From Palsa-506 sp963707065 (GTDB taxonomy: Bacteria; Actinomycetota; Actinomycetes; Streptosporangiales; Streptosporangiaceae), in contig CAVPPJ010000010.1 of the NCBI GenBank assembly GCA_963707065.1, positions 53,255 through 117,254 on the forward strand: a stretch of DNA of 64,000 nt, in the 5' to 3' direction. The position numbers were made by a program, and so were the translations under genes. Below are positions 53,532 through 62,465 of the stretch, piece after piece (position 1 is the first letter of the stretch; every line of letters starts with the position of its first letter). The notes below the pieces were generated by a model. That model worked only from the letters and a program-made list of their open reading frames with translations, did not search any database and had not been told where the DNA came from.

Positions 53532-55763
53532 TCACGGGCCATCATCTGCTTCGCCCAGTTCGCGCAGGTCGGTGGCCAGATTGGCGGCGGAGGCCAGGGT
53601 GTCGGGGTGGTCTTGGCCCAGCACGCCGCGGCGGCGGTCGAGGGTGTCTTGGTCCAGGTCCCGGGCGGCCTGTACCTCGCCCAGTTCGCGCAGGCTGGTG
53701 GCCAGATTGGCGGCGGAGGCCAGGGTGTCGGGGTGGTCTTGGCCCAGCACGCCGCGGCGGCGGTCGAGGGTGTCTTGGTCCAGGTCCCGGGCGGCCTGTA
53801 CCTCGCCCAGTTCGCGCAGGCTGGTGGCCAGATTGGCGGCGGAGGCCAGGGTGTCGGGGTGGTCTTGGCCCAGCACGCCGCGGCGGCGGTCGAGGGTGTC
53901 TTGGTCCAGGTCCCGGGCGGCCTGTACCTCGCCCAGCTCGCGCAGGTCATGGGCCAGGATGGTGGCGGAGCGCAAAGTGCTCGGGTGGTCTTGGCCCAGC
54001 ACGCGGCGGTGGCGGTCGAGAGTGTCTTGGTCGAGGTCCCTGGCGGCCTGTACGTCGCCCAGCTTGCGCAGGCTGATGGCCAGGTTGTGGGCGGAGTTGA
54101 GGGTGTCGGGGTGGTCCTCGCCCAGGACGCGGCAGCGGCGGGCAAAGGTGTCCTGGTTCAGGTCGCGTGATTCGGCGTAGCGGCCCATCTCCAGCAGCGT
54201 CCAGGCAAGATAGTGCGCGGCCGTTAGCGTGTGCTCGTGGTCTTCGCCGAGTCGGTCGCGCCACTGCTGGCGAAGACCGTTAGCGAGCTCGTGGGCAGTA
54301 CGGGTATCGCCCCGCTCGATCAGGTACCAGCATGTGTGGCGAGCTAGCTCGCGCAGGGCGGGGCTGTCGGTGGCGGCCAGATCGGCGGCCAGCACGTGCG
54401 GCGTCAGTCGCGCCCACCGGGGCCAGGTGACCGGATTCGGCGGGTCGCCGGGGTCGCTGGCGGCCAGCAATGCCTCAGCGTAGTTGCGGGTGGTGGCGGC
54501 CTGGGCTGGGGTGAGCCGTTCGCGCAGGATGGCCTGGGTGAGGCGGTGCATCTGCAGCCCGCGGTGATCGATACGGGCCAGTGACTGCCTCGTCAGATGT
54601 GCGAGAGTCTGCCGCCAGGCCAGCGGGTCCGCGGCCCGGGCCGCCAGCTCGCTGGGCAAGACGCTGACGGCGCTGGTGAACAGGCTCTCCGGGATCGGTT
54701 CGGGTGCCAAGAACGCGCACACGCTGGCCAGCTCGGCCGCGGCCGGGTCCTGGCGGGCGAGCCGGTCCGCCATCAGGTCGCTGGCGGCCGCCAGCGACCG
54801 AGGGTAAGACCCTGGTGTCCCCTGCGCCAGCAGCTGCCCGGCCCGGGTCCGCAGCAGGACCAGGAACTCATCGGCTGTCATGCCGGTGTCCGCCATGAAC
54901 CCCGCCGCCTGGGCGATGGCCAGTGGCAGGTCCCCGAGCTCGGCGGCGAGCTTGTCCGAGTCGGCTTCGGAGAGCACGGTGACCCGGGTCCGCAAGATCG
55001 CCATCGACTCGGCCCGGGCGAACACGTCTATCTCGACAGGCGCGGCGACCTCGTCCCAGCCCCGCTGCCGGGAGGTGATCAGCACGTGGCCGCCGCCAGG
55101 CAACCACGGTGCCACGTCCGCGGGGTCCTCGGCGTTGTCGAAGACCAGCAGCCACCGGCCGCGGTGCCGCAGCTCGGCCAGCACCGCCGCCCGCACCGCA
55201 TCGGTCCCCGCCCCAGGCTGCACGCATCCCAGTGCAAGGCCAAGGGCGGCGAGCTGGTCCCCGATCAGCCCACCCTGCTCGGCGTTGATCCACCAGGCCA
55301 GGTCATAACTGCCGGCGAACCTGTGCGCGTACTCGGCTGCCAGCTGAGTCTTGCCCACCCCACCCGTCCCATGCAGCGCCTGCACCACCGCCTTATCCCC
55401 GGCCACCAGCTGCTCCCTCACCTCAGCCAGCAGATCGTCCCGGCCGGTGAACCCTGGATTACGGGCGGGGACGTTCCACACCCGCGGCCTCGCCCCTCGC
55501 ACGGCCCCCAGCACCTCCGCAGCCGGGACCTGCCCACGAGCCGCTGCCACGAACAACGCGCGCACCGGCTCGGCTAGGCCTAACGCACCGCTCAGCAACA
55601 CTGCGGTGTCCTTGCGGGCAGTGCGGTTGATGCCCCGCTCCAGGTCACTGACCGACCGCGGGCTCAGCCCCGCCGCCTCCGCCAGCTCCTCTTGCGTCAG
55701 GCTGGCCTCGGCCCGCAACTGCCGCAGCAACCCGGCAAACTCCAGCGCAGGCTGCTCCGCCAT
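53532..55763 (-). CDS. XRE-type STAND NTPase with NB-ARC and tetratricopeptide array
   Basis: A 743-aa protein. Residues 8-65: helix-turn-helix of XRE type (LTQEELAEAAGLSPRSVSDL). About 105-330: NB-ARC ATPase, P-loop HGTGGVGKTQ at 131-140, Walker B RWLLVFDN at 203-210, sensor VLITSRQRG. From about 500: TPR repeats of kinesin-light-chain type, each 42 aa (LGQDHPDTLASAANLATSLR). ATG at 55763. STAND proteins sense a signal and oligomerise; some act in phage defence, others in regulation. No effector domain is visible here, so a regulatory role is as likely. Confidence 0.88.
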   Translation of the reverse strand: MAEQPALEFAGLLRQLRAEASLTQEELAEAAGLSPRSVSDLERGINRTARKDTAVLLSGALGLAEPVRALFVAAARGQVPAAEVLGAVRGARPRVWNVPARNPGFTGRDDLLAEVREQLVAGDKAVVQALHGTGGVGKTQLAAEYAHRFAGSYDLAWWINAEQGGLIGDQLAALGLALGCVQPGAGTDAVRAAVLAELRHRGRWLLVFDNAEDPADVAPWLPGGGHVLITSRQRGWDEVAAPVEIDVFARAESMAILRTRVTVLSEADSDKLAAELGDLPLAIAQAAGFMADTGMTADEFLVLLRTRAGQLLAQGTPGSYPRSLAAASDLMADRLARQDPAAAELASVCAFLAPEPIPESLFTSAVSVLPSELAARAADPLAWRQTLAHLTRQSLARIDHRGLQMHRLTQAILRERLTPAQAATTRNYAEALLAASDPGDPPNPVTWPRWARLTPHVLAADLAATDSPALRELARHTCWYLIERGDTRTAHELANGLRQQWRDRLGEDHEHTLTAAHYLAWTLLEMGRYAESRDLNQDTFARRCRVLGEDHPDTLNSAHNLAISLRKLGDVQAARDLDQDTLDRHRRVLGQDHPSTLRSATILAHDLRELGEVQAARDLDQDTLDRRRGVLGQDHPDTLASAANLATSLRELGEVQAARDLDQDTLDRRRGVLGQDHPDTLASAANLATSLRELGEVQAARDLDQDTLDRRRGVLGQDHPDTLASAANLATDLRELGEADDGP
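53551..54180 (-). repeat. 126-bp tandem TPR-coding repeats (five units)
   Basis: Units begin at 53551, 53677, 53803, 53929 and 54055. Units 2 and 3 are identical by eye and unit 1 differs at about two bases near its start; units 4 and 5 are diverged. The unit codes for exactly one 42-aa TPR motif, so copy number can change without breaking the frame. This points to very recent expansion or ongoing gene conversion. Confidence 0.92.
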
Positions 55764-56034
55764 GGTTCCGGCATCCCCTCTCCGCAGGCCCTCATCCCGC
55801 CGCATCCCTACCCGGTGGGGCGCGAAACCTGCACCAACAGTAGCCAGGCCCGCCGCCCGGCGGCGCCATGAGTGATACGCCGATCCTGTGGGTCTCCTGT
55901 GAGCGGGCACGTGTGGTGATCGCCCTCGGTGGTCAGCAGCATGCTAAGTGGCGGCGGGAACTTCCACCCGGTGACCGAGGTACTGCGGCGCCCCGATGGC
56001 GCTTTATCTGGACCAGCCAACTCTTGGGGACGAC
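55764..56034. promoter_or_regulatory. Divergent region between the STAND gene and the GNAT cluster
   Basis: About 270 bases, should hold both promoters. No clear -35/-10 pair; no gene supported. Confidence 0.4.
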
Positions 56035-56184
56035 ATGACAACATCAGCTGGCGTTGCCGCCGCTGCGGCCAAGGAATTCCAACGATCCGTGCTCGCGACC
56101 GATGCCTTCGTGGCCGTATCTGCCGCAGATAACACCACAACCAGGCCGTATACCGGCCAGTCTCGAAGAGGCGGTTCACGATGA
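56035..56184 (+). CDS. Small leader-like protein
   Basis: A 49-aa frame, MTTSAGVAAAAAKEFQRSVL at the start, whose stop overlaps the GNAT ATG (ATGA). Its first 14 codons and the preceding GACGAC resemble the start of the thioredoxin-reductase fusion at 57331 (MSTSAGVAAAAHQE). It may be a truncated copy of that gene start or a coupling leader for the GNAT gene. Confidence 0.5.
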   Translation: MTTSAGVAAAAAKEFQRSVLATDAFVAVSAADNTTTRPYTGQSRRGGSR

Positions 56185-56852
56185 CCCATCCCGATATCTT
56201 GGCCGCGCTGGCGCGCGAGCGGGTCAACACGTTCCTGAGCGAAGCGCAGGCCGCGCGCCAGGCCAGCCTGGCCCGCGCAGCCCGGCCCCGGGCCAGCGGC
56301 AAACGCGTCGTCCTGCGTGACGGGTCGACGGTGCTGATCAGGCCAGTCTGCAGCATGGACGCGCCGCTGCTGGCCGACGGGTTCGCCCGGCTGAGCCCGC
56401 AGTCCCGCTGGATGCGGTTCCTAGGCGCCAAGACCTCGCTGTCCGCTGCGGAGCTGCGCTACCTCACCGACGTCGACCACCACGACCACGAGGCGATCGG
56501 CGCGCTGAGCGTCGCCGACGGGCGCGGCGTGGGCATTGCCCGCTACGTCCGGGACACCAACGATCCGCGGTCCGCCGAGATCGCCGTCACCATCGTCGAC
56601 GACTGGCAGGGCCGGGGACTGGGCACCGAGCTGCTAGCTCGGCTGTCCGACCGGGCCCGCCAGGCCGGCATCGACCGCTTCACCGCCCTGGTCTCCACGC
56701 AGAACGCCGCTATGGCCGGGCTGCTGCGCAAGCTGGGCGCCTGCCTGGTCGGCCGCGGTCCCGGCACGGTGGAATACGAGGTCGCATTGCTGATCCCGCC
56801 GGAAGATCTCGCGTACAACGAGACGCGTCAGCTAGTGAGCCAGCCATGCTGA
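56181..56852 (+). CDS. GNAT family N-acetyltransferase
   Basis: A 223-aa acetyltransferase: VLRDGSTVLIRPVCSMDAPL, FLGAKTSLSAAELRYLTDVD, VTIVDDWQGRGLGTELLARL with the acetyl-CoA loop QGRGLGTEL, and FTALVSTQNAAMAGLLRKLG. Related to the Pat/YfiQ-type domain that acetylates enzymes or ribosomal proteins, but target unknown. It overlaps both the leader ORF and the PQ-loop gene, so all three are translated together. Confidence 0.86.
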   Translation: MTHPDILAALARERVNTFLSEAQAARQASLARAARPRASGKRVVLRDGSTVLIRPVCSMDAPLLADGFARLSPQSRWMRFLGAKTSLSAAELRYLTDVDHHDHEAIGALSVADGRGVGIARYVRDTNDPRSAEIAVTIVDDWQGRGLGTELLARLSDRARQAGIDRFTALVSTQNAAMAGLLRKLGACLVGRGPGTVEYEVALLIPPEDLAYNETRQLVSQPC

Positions 56853-57298
56853 CCATCACGCAGATCGCGGGCTTTGCCGGCGCGGGGCTGTCCGGAGCAG
56901 CCTACGTACCGCAGATTTCGCACCTCATCAGGGCCCGCTGCTCCGCTGGCCTCAGCCGGCTGGCGTTTGGGGCGTGGCTGCTGGCGTCGGTTCTGGTAAC
57001 CGCACGCGCGATCGCCATCGGCGCCGGCGTGTTCATCGTGCTGGGCGGGATCCAGATCGCGGCCACGGCGCTCATCCTGGTCTGTGCGGTCCAGTACAAG
57101 GACATGCCTTGCCCAAGCCATCTGCCTCACCAGCCCGCGGCCAAGACAGCCACGGATCAGGCTCCTCGGGAAACGAGCCCCCGGTTCCTGGCGTCCGCCC
57201 GATCGGCCGGTGGCCGCCTCAGCTGCACCCGCCGGGCACGTCGGGGAACCGCGAGCGCCCGTCCCCGTCCGGGACCCGCGATCCCATGCGGCCACTGA
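56846..57298 (+). CDS. PQ-loop repeat (SemiSWEET-like) membrane protein
   Basis: A 150-aa protein whose first ~90 residues form three helices with FAGAGLSGAAYVPQISHLIR, the PQ-loop signature, and SAGLSRLAFGAWLLASVLV. SemiSWEETs transport sugars as dimers, but the substrate here is not evident. The C-terminal 60 residues are charged and probably cytoplasmic or disordered. The ATG overlaps the GNAT stop. Confidence 0.75.
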   Translation: MLTITQIAGFAGAGLSGAAYVPQISHLIRARCSAGLSRLAFGAWLLASVLVTARAIAIGAGVFIVLGGIQIAATALILVCAVQYKDMPCPSHLPHQPAAKTATDQAPRETSPRFLASARSAGGRLSCTRRARRGTASARPRPGPAIPCGH

Positions 57299-57330
57299 AT
57301 TTCACGTGACACAAACCTGAAGGAGACGAC

Positions 57331-59139
57331 GTGAGCACATCAGCGGGCGTTGCCGCCGCTGCGCATCAGGAACTGGCTGCCGCCGAGCCCGGCGAATTTC
57401 CGGCACAGGCGGCCATTGTCATCGTCAGCCGTGACCCCGACGCCCGGGAGATCCTGCATCGGGAGCTGTCCAAGCGCTATGGCGCGGATTATCAGATCGT
57501 CGTCTGCGGCCGGCCCGCGGAGCTGGGAGCCTGGATGCGGGACCTGCGGGCCGCTGGCCTGCCGGTCGCGCTGGTCATCGGCGGGGTCGGTGCGCAGGAC
57601 CGGGATGGCATCGAGGTGCTGGCTGCAGTCCGCGCCATCGACGCAGCGGCACTTCGGGTGGCCGCGCTCGGCTGGGGTGATTGGCAATCGGTGCGGTCGG
57701 TCTTCGACGCGGTCACCCTCGGCACCCTCGACCACTGGGTGACCCGGCCGGTGCAGGCCCCGGACGAAGAGTTCCACCGCGCGATCACCGAGTTCTTGCG
57801 GGAGTGGAGCAACCAGCGCGGCGGCGGCTTCGAGCCAGTGCAGGTGATCGGCGAACGATGGTCCGCGCGGTCGCAGGAGCTGCGCGACCTGTTCGCCCGC
57901 CACCGGGTCCCGGTCGGCTTTTATGACGCCAGCTCCGGGCACGGCCAGCAGATGCTGGACGAACTGGGCCTGGTCTGCCCGGAACTGCCAGTTGTGGTGA
58001 TCCGGTTCGCCGAAGAGCCGACGGCGCTGGTCAACCCCTCCAACCTACAGATCGCCGACGCCTTCGGCGTTATGACACCAATCTCGCCTGGGGAGGTCTT
58101 CGATGTGGCGGTGGTCGGCGCTGGCCCGGCTGGGCTCGCTGCCGCGGTCGGCGCATCCTCAGAAGGCCTTTCGACCGTGGTAGTCGAGCAGGAGGCCATC
58201 GGTGGCCAGGCGGGGACCAGCTCGATGATCCGCAACTACCCCGGCTTCTCCCAGGGCATCAGCGGCGACAAACTGGCGCAGGAGTCCTGGCGGCAGGCGT
58301 GGGCCTTCGGCACCACGTTCGTCTACATGCGCCAGGCCCAGAGCCTGTCAAGGGAGAACGGCCACTACCGGCTGCGGCTGTCCGACGGCCGCGTCCTGAC
58401 CTGCCGCACCGTGATCATCGCGACCGGCGCCGCCTACCGGCGCCTGGGAATCCCGGACCTGGAAGACCTGCAAGGCCGGGGGGTCTTCTACGGCACCGCG
58501 GCCAGCGAGGCACCGGCCATGCGCGGGAAGAACGTGTTCATCGCCGGCAGCGGCAACTCCGCCGGGCAGGCCGCGCTGCACCTGGCCAAATGGGCCAAGA
58601 AGGTGACCATCCTGGTCCGCGCGCCGTCGCTGGCCGCCAGCATGTCCGACTACCTCATCCGCCAGATCGGCGCCGCGCCCAACGTGGACATCTGCTACCA
58701 GGTGCAGATCGCAGACGGCACCGGCACCGGCACCGGCCATCTCCAATCGCTGGTCCTGCAAGACACCGCCTCCGGGCAGCGGCGGACCGTCCCCGCGGAC
58801 GCCTTGTTCGTCCTCATCGGCGCCCAGCCGCGGACGGAATGGCTTGGCCAGGACGTCGCCCGCGACCGGTCGGGGTTCATCCGCACCGGTCCGGGCCTGC
58901 CCGCCGGAACCCGCTGGGCCGCCGCCCGGCCGCCGCAGCCACTGGAGACCAGCTTGCCCGGGGTGTTCGCGGCCGGTGACGTGCGCCGGGGATCGGTCAA
59001 ACGGGTCGCCTCCGCGGTCGGCGAAGGTGCCGCCACCATCCCCCTGGTACACAGCTACCTGGCACGAGCCGCCGCGGGCCGCAAATCCCCACCGGCCAGC
59101 ACACCCAGCCAGCACACCGGGACTCGGCCGGCAGCCTGA
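57331..59139 (+). CDS. Fused response-regulator-like / thioredoxin-like / thioredoxin reductase-like flavoprotein
   Basis: A 602-aa three-part protein. Residues about 25-150 resemble a receiver (AAIVIVSRDPDAREILHREL), but the phospho-aspartate position in VALVIGGVGAQDRDG is not Asp. About 170-250 is thioredoxin/glutaredoxin-like (LFARHRVPVGFYDASSGHGQ). From 255 a thioredoxin-reductase fold: DVAVVGAGPAGLAAAVGASS, GGQAGTSSMIRNYPGF, FIAGSGNSAGQAALHLAKWA, GVFAAGDVRRGSV. The CxxC of real thioredoxin reductases is replaced by GNSAGQ. GTG after GGAGACGAC. Confidence 0.88.
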   Translation: MSTSAGVAAAAHQELAAAEPGEFPAQAAIVIVSRDPDAREILHRELSKRYGADYQIVVCGRPAELGAWMRDLRAAGLPVALVIGGVGAQDRDGIEVLAAVRAIDAAALRVAALGWGDWQSVRSVFDAVTLGTLDHWVTRPVQAPDEEFHRAITEFLREWSNQRGGGFEPVQVIGERWSARSQELRDLFARHRVPVGFYDASSGHGQQMLDELGLVCPELPVVVIRFAEEPTALVNPSNLQIADAFGVMTPISPGEVFDVAVVGAGPAGLAAAVGASSEGLSTVVVEQEAIGGQAGTSSMIRNYPGFSQGISGDKLAQESWRQAWAFGTTFVYMRQAQSLSRENGHYRLRLSDGRVLTCRTVIIATGAAYRRLGIPDLEDLQGRGVFYGTAASEAPAMRGKNVFIAGSGNSAGQAALHLAKWAKKVTILVRAPSLAASMSDYLIRQIGAAPNVDICYQVQIADGTGTGTGHLQSLVLQDTASGQRRTVPADALFVLIGAQPRTEWLGQDVARDRSGFIRTGPGLPAGTRWAAARPPQPLETSLPGVFAAGDVRRGSVKRVASAVGEGAATIPLVHSYLARAAAGRKSPPASTPSQHTGTRPAA

Positions 59140-59201
59140 AGAGCATGCCGATGCCCACCAAGCACAGCATGATCGCCACTCAACAAGTCAGGAGACCGGA
59201 A

Positions 59202-59648
59202 ATGAAACAGACCACTACAGACGCCCAGGAGCAGACATCGCCGCCTCATCCGCGAGCGGCCGCGGCCACCATCACCGACCTCATGCGGTCGCCGCTGAAG
59301 ACGGCCGGGCAGTACGACCACGTGGCTGCGGCCGCGTACCTGATGAAGCATGCAGGCACGACCGCTCTCATGGTCACAGACGTGCAGACCGGCCAGCCAG
59401 CAGGCATCATCACCGAGGCGGACATCACCCGCGCCATCGCAGAGGGGAAAGACCTCAACGACGTCCGGGTCCATGCCGTGATGGCCACCCGCCCGGCGAT
59501 CACCACCAGCAGCAGCATCCGCGATGCGGCCAAGATCATGACGGCCAGGCAGTACCGTCACCTGCCGGTCACCAGCGACGCAGGCCTCCTCGGAGTGATC
59601 GACATCACCGACGTGTGCCAGGCGCTGAGCAACGCTGAAGAGGGATAA
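59202..59648 (+). CDS. CBS-domain protein
   Basis: A 148-aa protein with two CBS motifs: ITDLMRSPLKTAGQYDHVAA ... GIITEADITRAIAEG and VHAVMATRPAITTSSSIRDA ... LLGVIDITDVCQAL. Such pairs bind adenine nucleotides and regulate other proteins. ATG at 59202 follows AGGAGA; an in-frame ATG at 59145 is possible. It follows the reductase gene by 62 bases. Confidence 0.85.
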   Translation: MKQTTTDAQEQTSPPHPRAAAATITDLMRSPLKTAGQYDHVAAAAYLMKHAGTTALMVTDVQTGQPAGIITEADITRAIAEGKDLNDVRVHAVMATRPAITTSSSIRDAAKIMTARQYRHLPVTSDAGLLGVIDITDVCQALSNAEEG

Positions 59649-60070
59649 CCAGAGCCTGGGTGCAGATCCGGGCCGGCAGCACGGCCAGGCTGGCGCACTC
59701 ACAACGCCGTCCTGCCTCAGCCCGTCCGCCGACCTTCCGCGCCCAGAAACGCCACACGATCCGAGGTCGCCCGCGCGCCTGATCATCGGCTGCGCAAGCC
59801 AGCGACTCCTCTGTTCTAGCAAGCGACATGGCCGAGCAGGGGAGACGGTCGGCCCGGCCGTGTGCGCATTCCGTCCGGTGATGAGGTGTGCGGGGCGGAC
59901 CCAGGTGGGCACGGTGCCGGGTTCGGATCGGGCTACTGCTTAATCGCTGGAGTGACCTTCAGCTTGCAGCCGGTGTACAACACTGGGACCTCCTGGGTCC
60001 AGGCTGTGGACCGGAGGCAGCTTTTGCCCTAGTGTGCCCTAATACTGCTCGGTGGGGGGTGAGGTCAAGC
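59649..60070. promoter_or_regulatory. Upstream region of the polyamine-type ABC operon
   Basis: About 420 bases without a supported gene. A TAATAC box at 60040-60045, 26 bases before the potA start, could be a -10 element, but no -35 at standard distance is visible. GGGGGGTGAGG precedes the GTG start. Confidence 0.4.
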
Positions 60071-61189
60071 GTGACTGCCCTGCGCGACGGTCAGGCGTAC
60101 GATGTCGAACTTCGTGCGGTGACTAAGCGGTTCGGCTCGCTGGCCGCCGTCAACGCCATCACCCTGAAGGTGCGCAAGGGAGAGTTCCTGTCGCTCTTGG
60201 GGCCATCTGGCTGTGGCAAGACCACGTCGTTGCGGTTGATTGCTGGCTTCGAGCAGCCGGACGAGGGCGAGATCCTGATCGGCGGGATGGACGCGGCCAG
60301 CGCCCCACCGTACAAGCGCGACGTCAATACCGTCTTCCAGAGTTACGCGCTGTTCCCGCACATGTCCGTGCTGGACAACGTCGCCTACGGGCTCAAGCAG
60401 CGCAAAGTAAGCAAGCCACAGCGTCACGCCAAGGCGGGGGAGGCGCTCGAACTGGTGCGCATGACAGGCCGGGAGAGCGCCAGGCCGTCGACGCTCTCCG
60501 GCGGGCAGCAGCAGCGTGTCGCGCTCGCCCGGGCGCTGGTCATGAACCCGCGGGTGTTGCTGCTCGATGAACCCCTGGGCGCGCTGGACCTGAAGCTGCG
60601 GAAAGAGATGCAGATCGAGTTGAAGCGCATCCAGCATCAGGTCGGCATCACCTTCATCTACGTCACGCATGATCAAGAGGAAGCCTTGTCCATGTCCGAT
60701 CGGGTGGCGGTGATGTCTAATGGTGTTATCGAGCAGCTCGACGACCCGCGCACGATCTATGATCAGCCGCTGACCCCGTTCGTGGCGGACTTCATAGGGG
60801 ACATGAACTTCCTCGACGGGGAGGTCGCCGAGGCCGCGGACGGAGGCTTCGCCATCGACACCGGCGCGGGCATCGTCGTGCGCGGCCGCGGCGACGCGGC
60901 CAAGGGCACGCGGGTGCGCGTCGGTATTCGTCCCGAGCGCATCGTGGCCGCGCCCGGCGTCTCCGGCGGAACCGCCAACTCGGCCACTGCCGAGGTGATC
61001 ACCAAGATGTACCTGGGCGACCAGATCCAGATCGTGGCCGAGCTCGCCGGCGGCCGCAACGTCGTGGTGCGTGAGCAGCGCGTCGGCGCCGACCCCACGC
61101 TTGACACGATCAACCCGGGGGACCAGATAGCACTCAGCTGGGACGAAACCGCCCCGCTGCTCCTCGGTGAAGCCGCCCGCGTCGGTTAG
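60071..61189 (+). CDS. potA: Spermidine/putrescine-type ABC transporter ATP-binding protein
   Basis: A 372-aa ABC ATPase that powers import with the following periplasmic-type binding protein and two permeases. Walker A LLGPSGCGKTTSLRLIAG, Q-loop NTVFQSYALFPHM, signature STLSGGQQQRVALARAL, Walker B VLLLDEPLGALD, switch YVTHDQEEAL; a TOBE domain fills residues 280-370. Intact. GTG at 60071 chosen over longer in-frame extensions. Its partner genes downstream are broken. Confidence 0.9.
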   Translation: MTALRDGQAYDVELRAVTKRFGSLAAVNAITLKVRKGEFLSLLGPSGCGKTTSLRLIAGFEQPDEGEILIGGMDAASAPPYKRDVNTVFQSYALFPHMSVLDNVAYGLKQRKVSKPQRHAKAGEALELVRMTGRESARPSTLSGGQQQRVALARALVMNPRVLLLDEPLGALDLKLRKEMQIELKRIQHQVGITFIYVTHDQEEALSMSDRVAVMSNGVIEQLDDPRTIYDQPLTPFVADFIGDMNFLDGEVAEAADGGFAIDTGAGIVVRGRGDAAKGTRVRVGIRPERIVAAPGVSGGTANSATAEVITKMYLGDQIQIVAELAGGRNVVVREQRVGADPTLDTINPGDQIALSWDETAPLLLGEAARVG

Positions 61190-61217
61190 CGACTAGGGCG
61201 GCTAAAGGGAGAGTCAA

Positions 61218-62465
61218 ATGAACGACAATCGTGATGAACTCAACATTCTTGCGCCGCGCGAGATGAAACCGAAACTCGACTACCTGCACCGCGAGGTTCA
61301 GCGCGCCGCCGGCCACCGCATCAACCGGCGCGAGGCGCTCGGGCTTGGCGGGATGGCGGTCCTGGCCGCGGCGGCGGCAGCATGCGGCGGCACGACGACA
61401 ACGACCAGCAGCGGCTCGCAGAATCAGGCTGGCGCCACAGGGAATCCGCTCACCCACAAGCCCCTGGAGAGCCACCTCGAGATCTACAACTGGTCCCAGT
61501 ACGACGACCCCTCGACCTTCACGAAGTTCACGAAGTTGCCAGCCGAAGCGAAGGTCGGGATGACCACCCACGAGACCTTCTATTCCAGCAATGACGAACT
61601 CCTGGCCAAACTGCACGCGGGCGGCACCGGTTACGACATCATCGTGCCCAGCCAGAATGCCGTTGCCGAGCTGATTCAGGAAAAGGGCCTCTTGGCCCTG
61701 GACAAGGCGCTGCTGCCCAACCTCAAGTACCTGGACCCGTCGTTCCTGAAGCCGTCGTACGACCCGACGGGTGACTATCACGTCATCAAGGACTTCGGCA
61801 TCACGATGTTCTTCTACAACCACAAGATCGTGAACGAGCAGCCGCAGACCATGCATGACTTCTACCTGGCCCTGCCTAAGTACGTGAGCAAGGGCCACAC
61901 CAACCTGTTGGACGGGCGGAGGAAGTAGTGCCGCTCGCGCTGATGTCGCTCGGCCTGGACCCCAACACCAATAGCCAGTCGGACTTCAACCACGTGAGGT
62001 CGTTCCTGCTCTCGGTCCGCAAGGGCGTCACCACCATCGACTCCTCCGCCTACATCAACGACGCTATCGCCGGAAAGATCATCGTGAGCCAGGGCTGGAA
62101 CAGCGACGTGCGCCGGATCGTGCAGGGGCGCAAGAAGCAGGGCGACATCGCGGCGATTCTCCCGCACGCCGCATCGGAGATCTGGGCGGACAACTGGGCC
62201 ATCCCGGTGAGCGCACCGCACCCGGTGGCCGCGCACGCGTGGATCAACTGGCTGCTGACACCCAGCACGGCAGTGACCGAGATGAACTACCACAACTACA
62301 GATCCCGATGGCGAGCGCGCTCGCGCAACTGCCGGCCGCCCTCCGCACTGACCCGCTGTTCAACGTTCCCAGAGCTACACGAACAACTACCACTACATCC
62401 TTGACGTCAGCCCGCAGGTCGTGGAGGCCCGCACCCAGATCTACTCGGAGTTCAAGGCGGCCTGA
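61218..62465 (+). pseudogene. potD: Spermidine/putrescine-binding lipoprotein, frameshifted
   Basis: Starts normally with NRREALGLGGMAVLAAAAAA then CGG, a twin-arginine-like export signal with lipobox cysteine, then LEIYNWSQYDDPSTF and GYDIIVPSQNAVAELI. It meets a stop near 61928 after LLDGRRK. VPLALMSLGLDPNT, SQGWNSDVRRIVQG and WADNWAIPVSAPHPVAAHAW continue in a second frame, IPMASALAQLPAALRTDPLF in a third, and the end (VEARTQIYSEFKAA) in a fourth stretch. At least three indels. Confidence 0.85.

Noticed and set aside
53551..54180. CRISPR-like array
   Set aside because: The 126-bp units have no spacers and are coding TPR repeats in frame.
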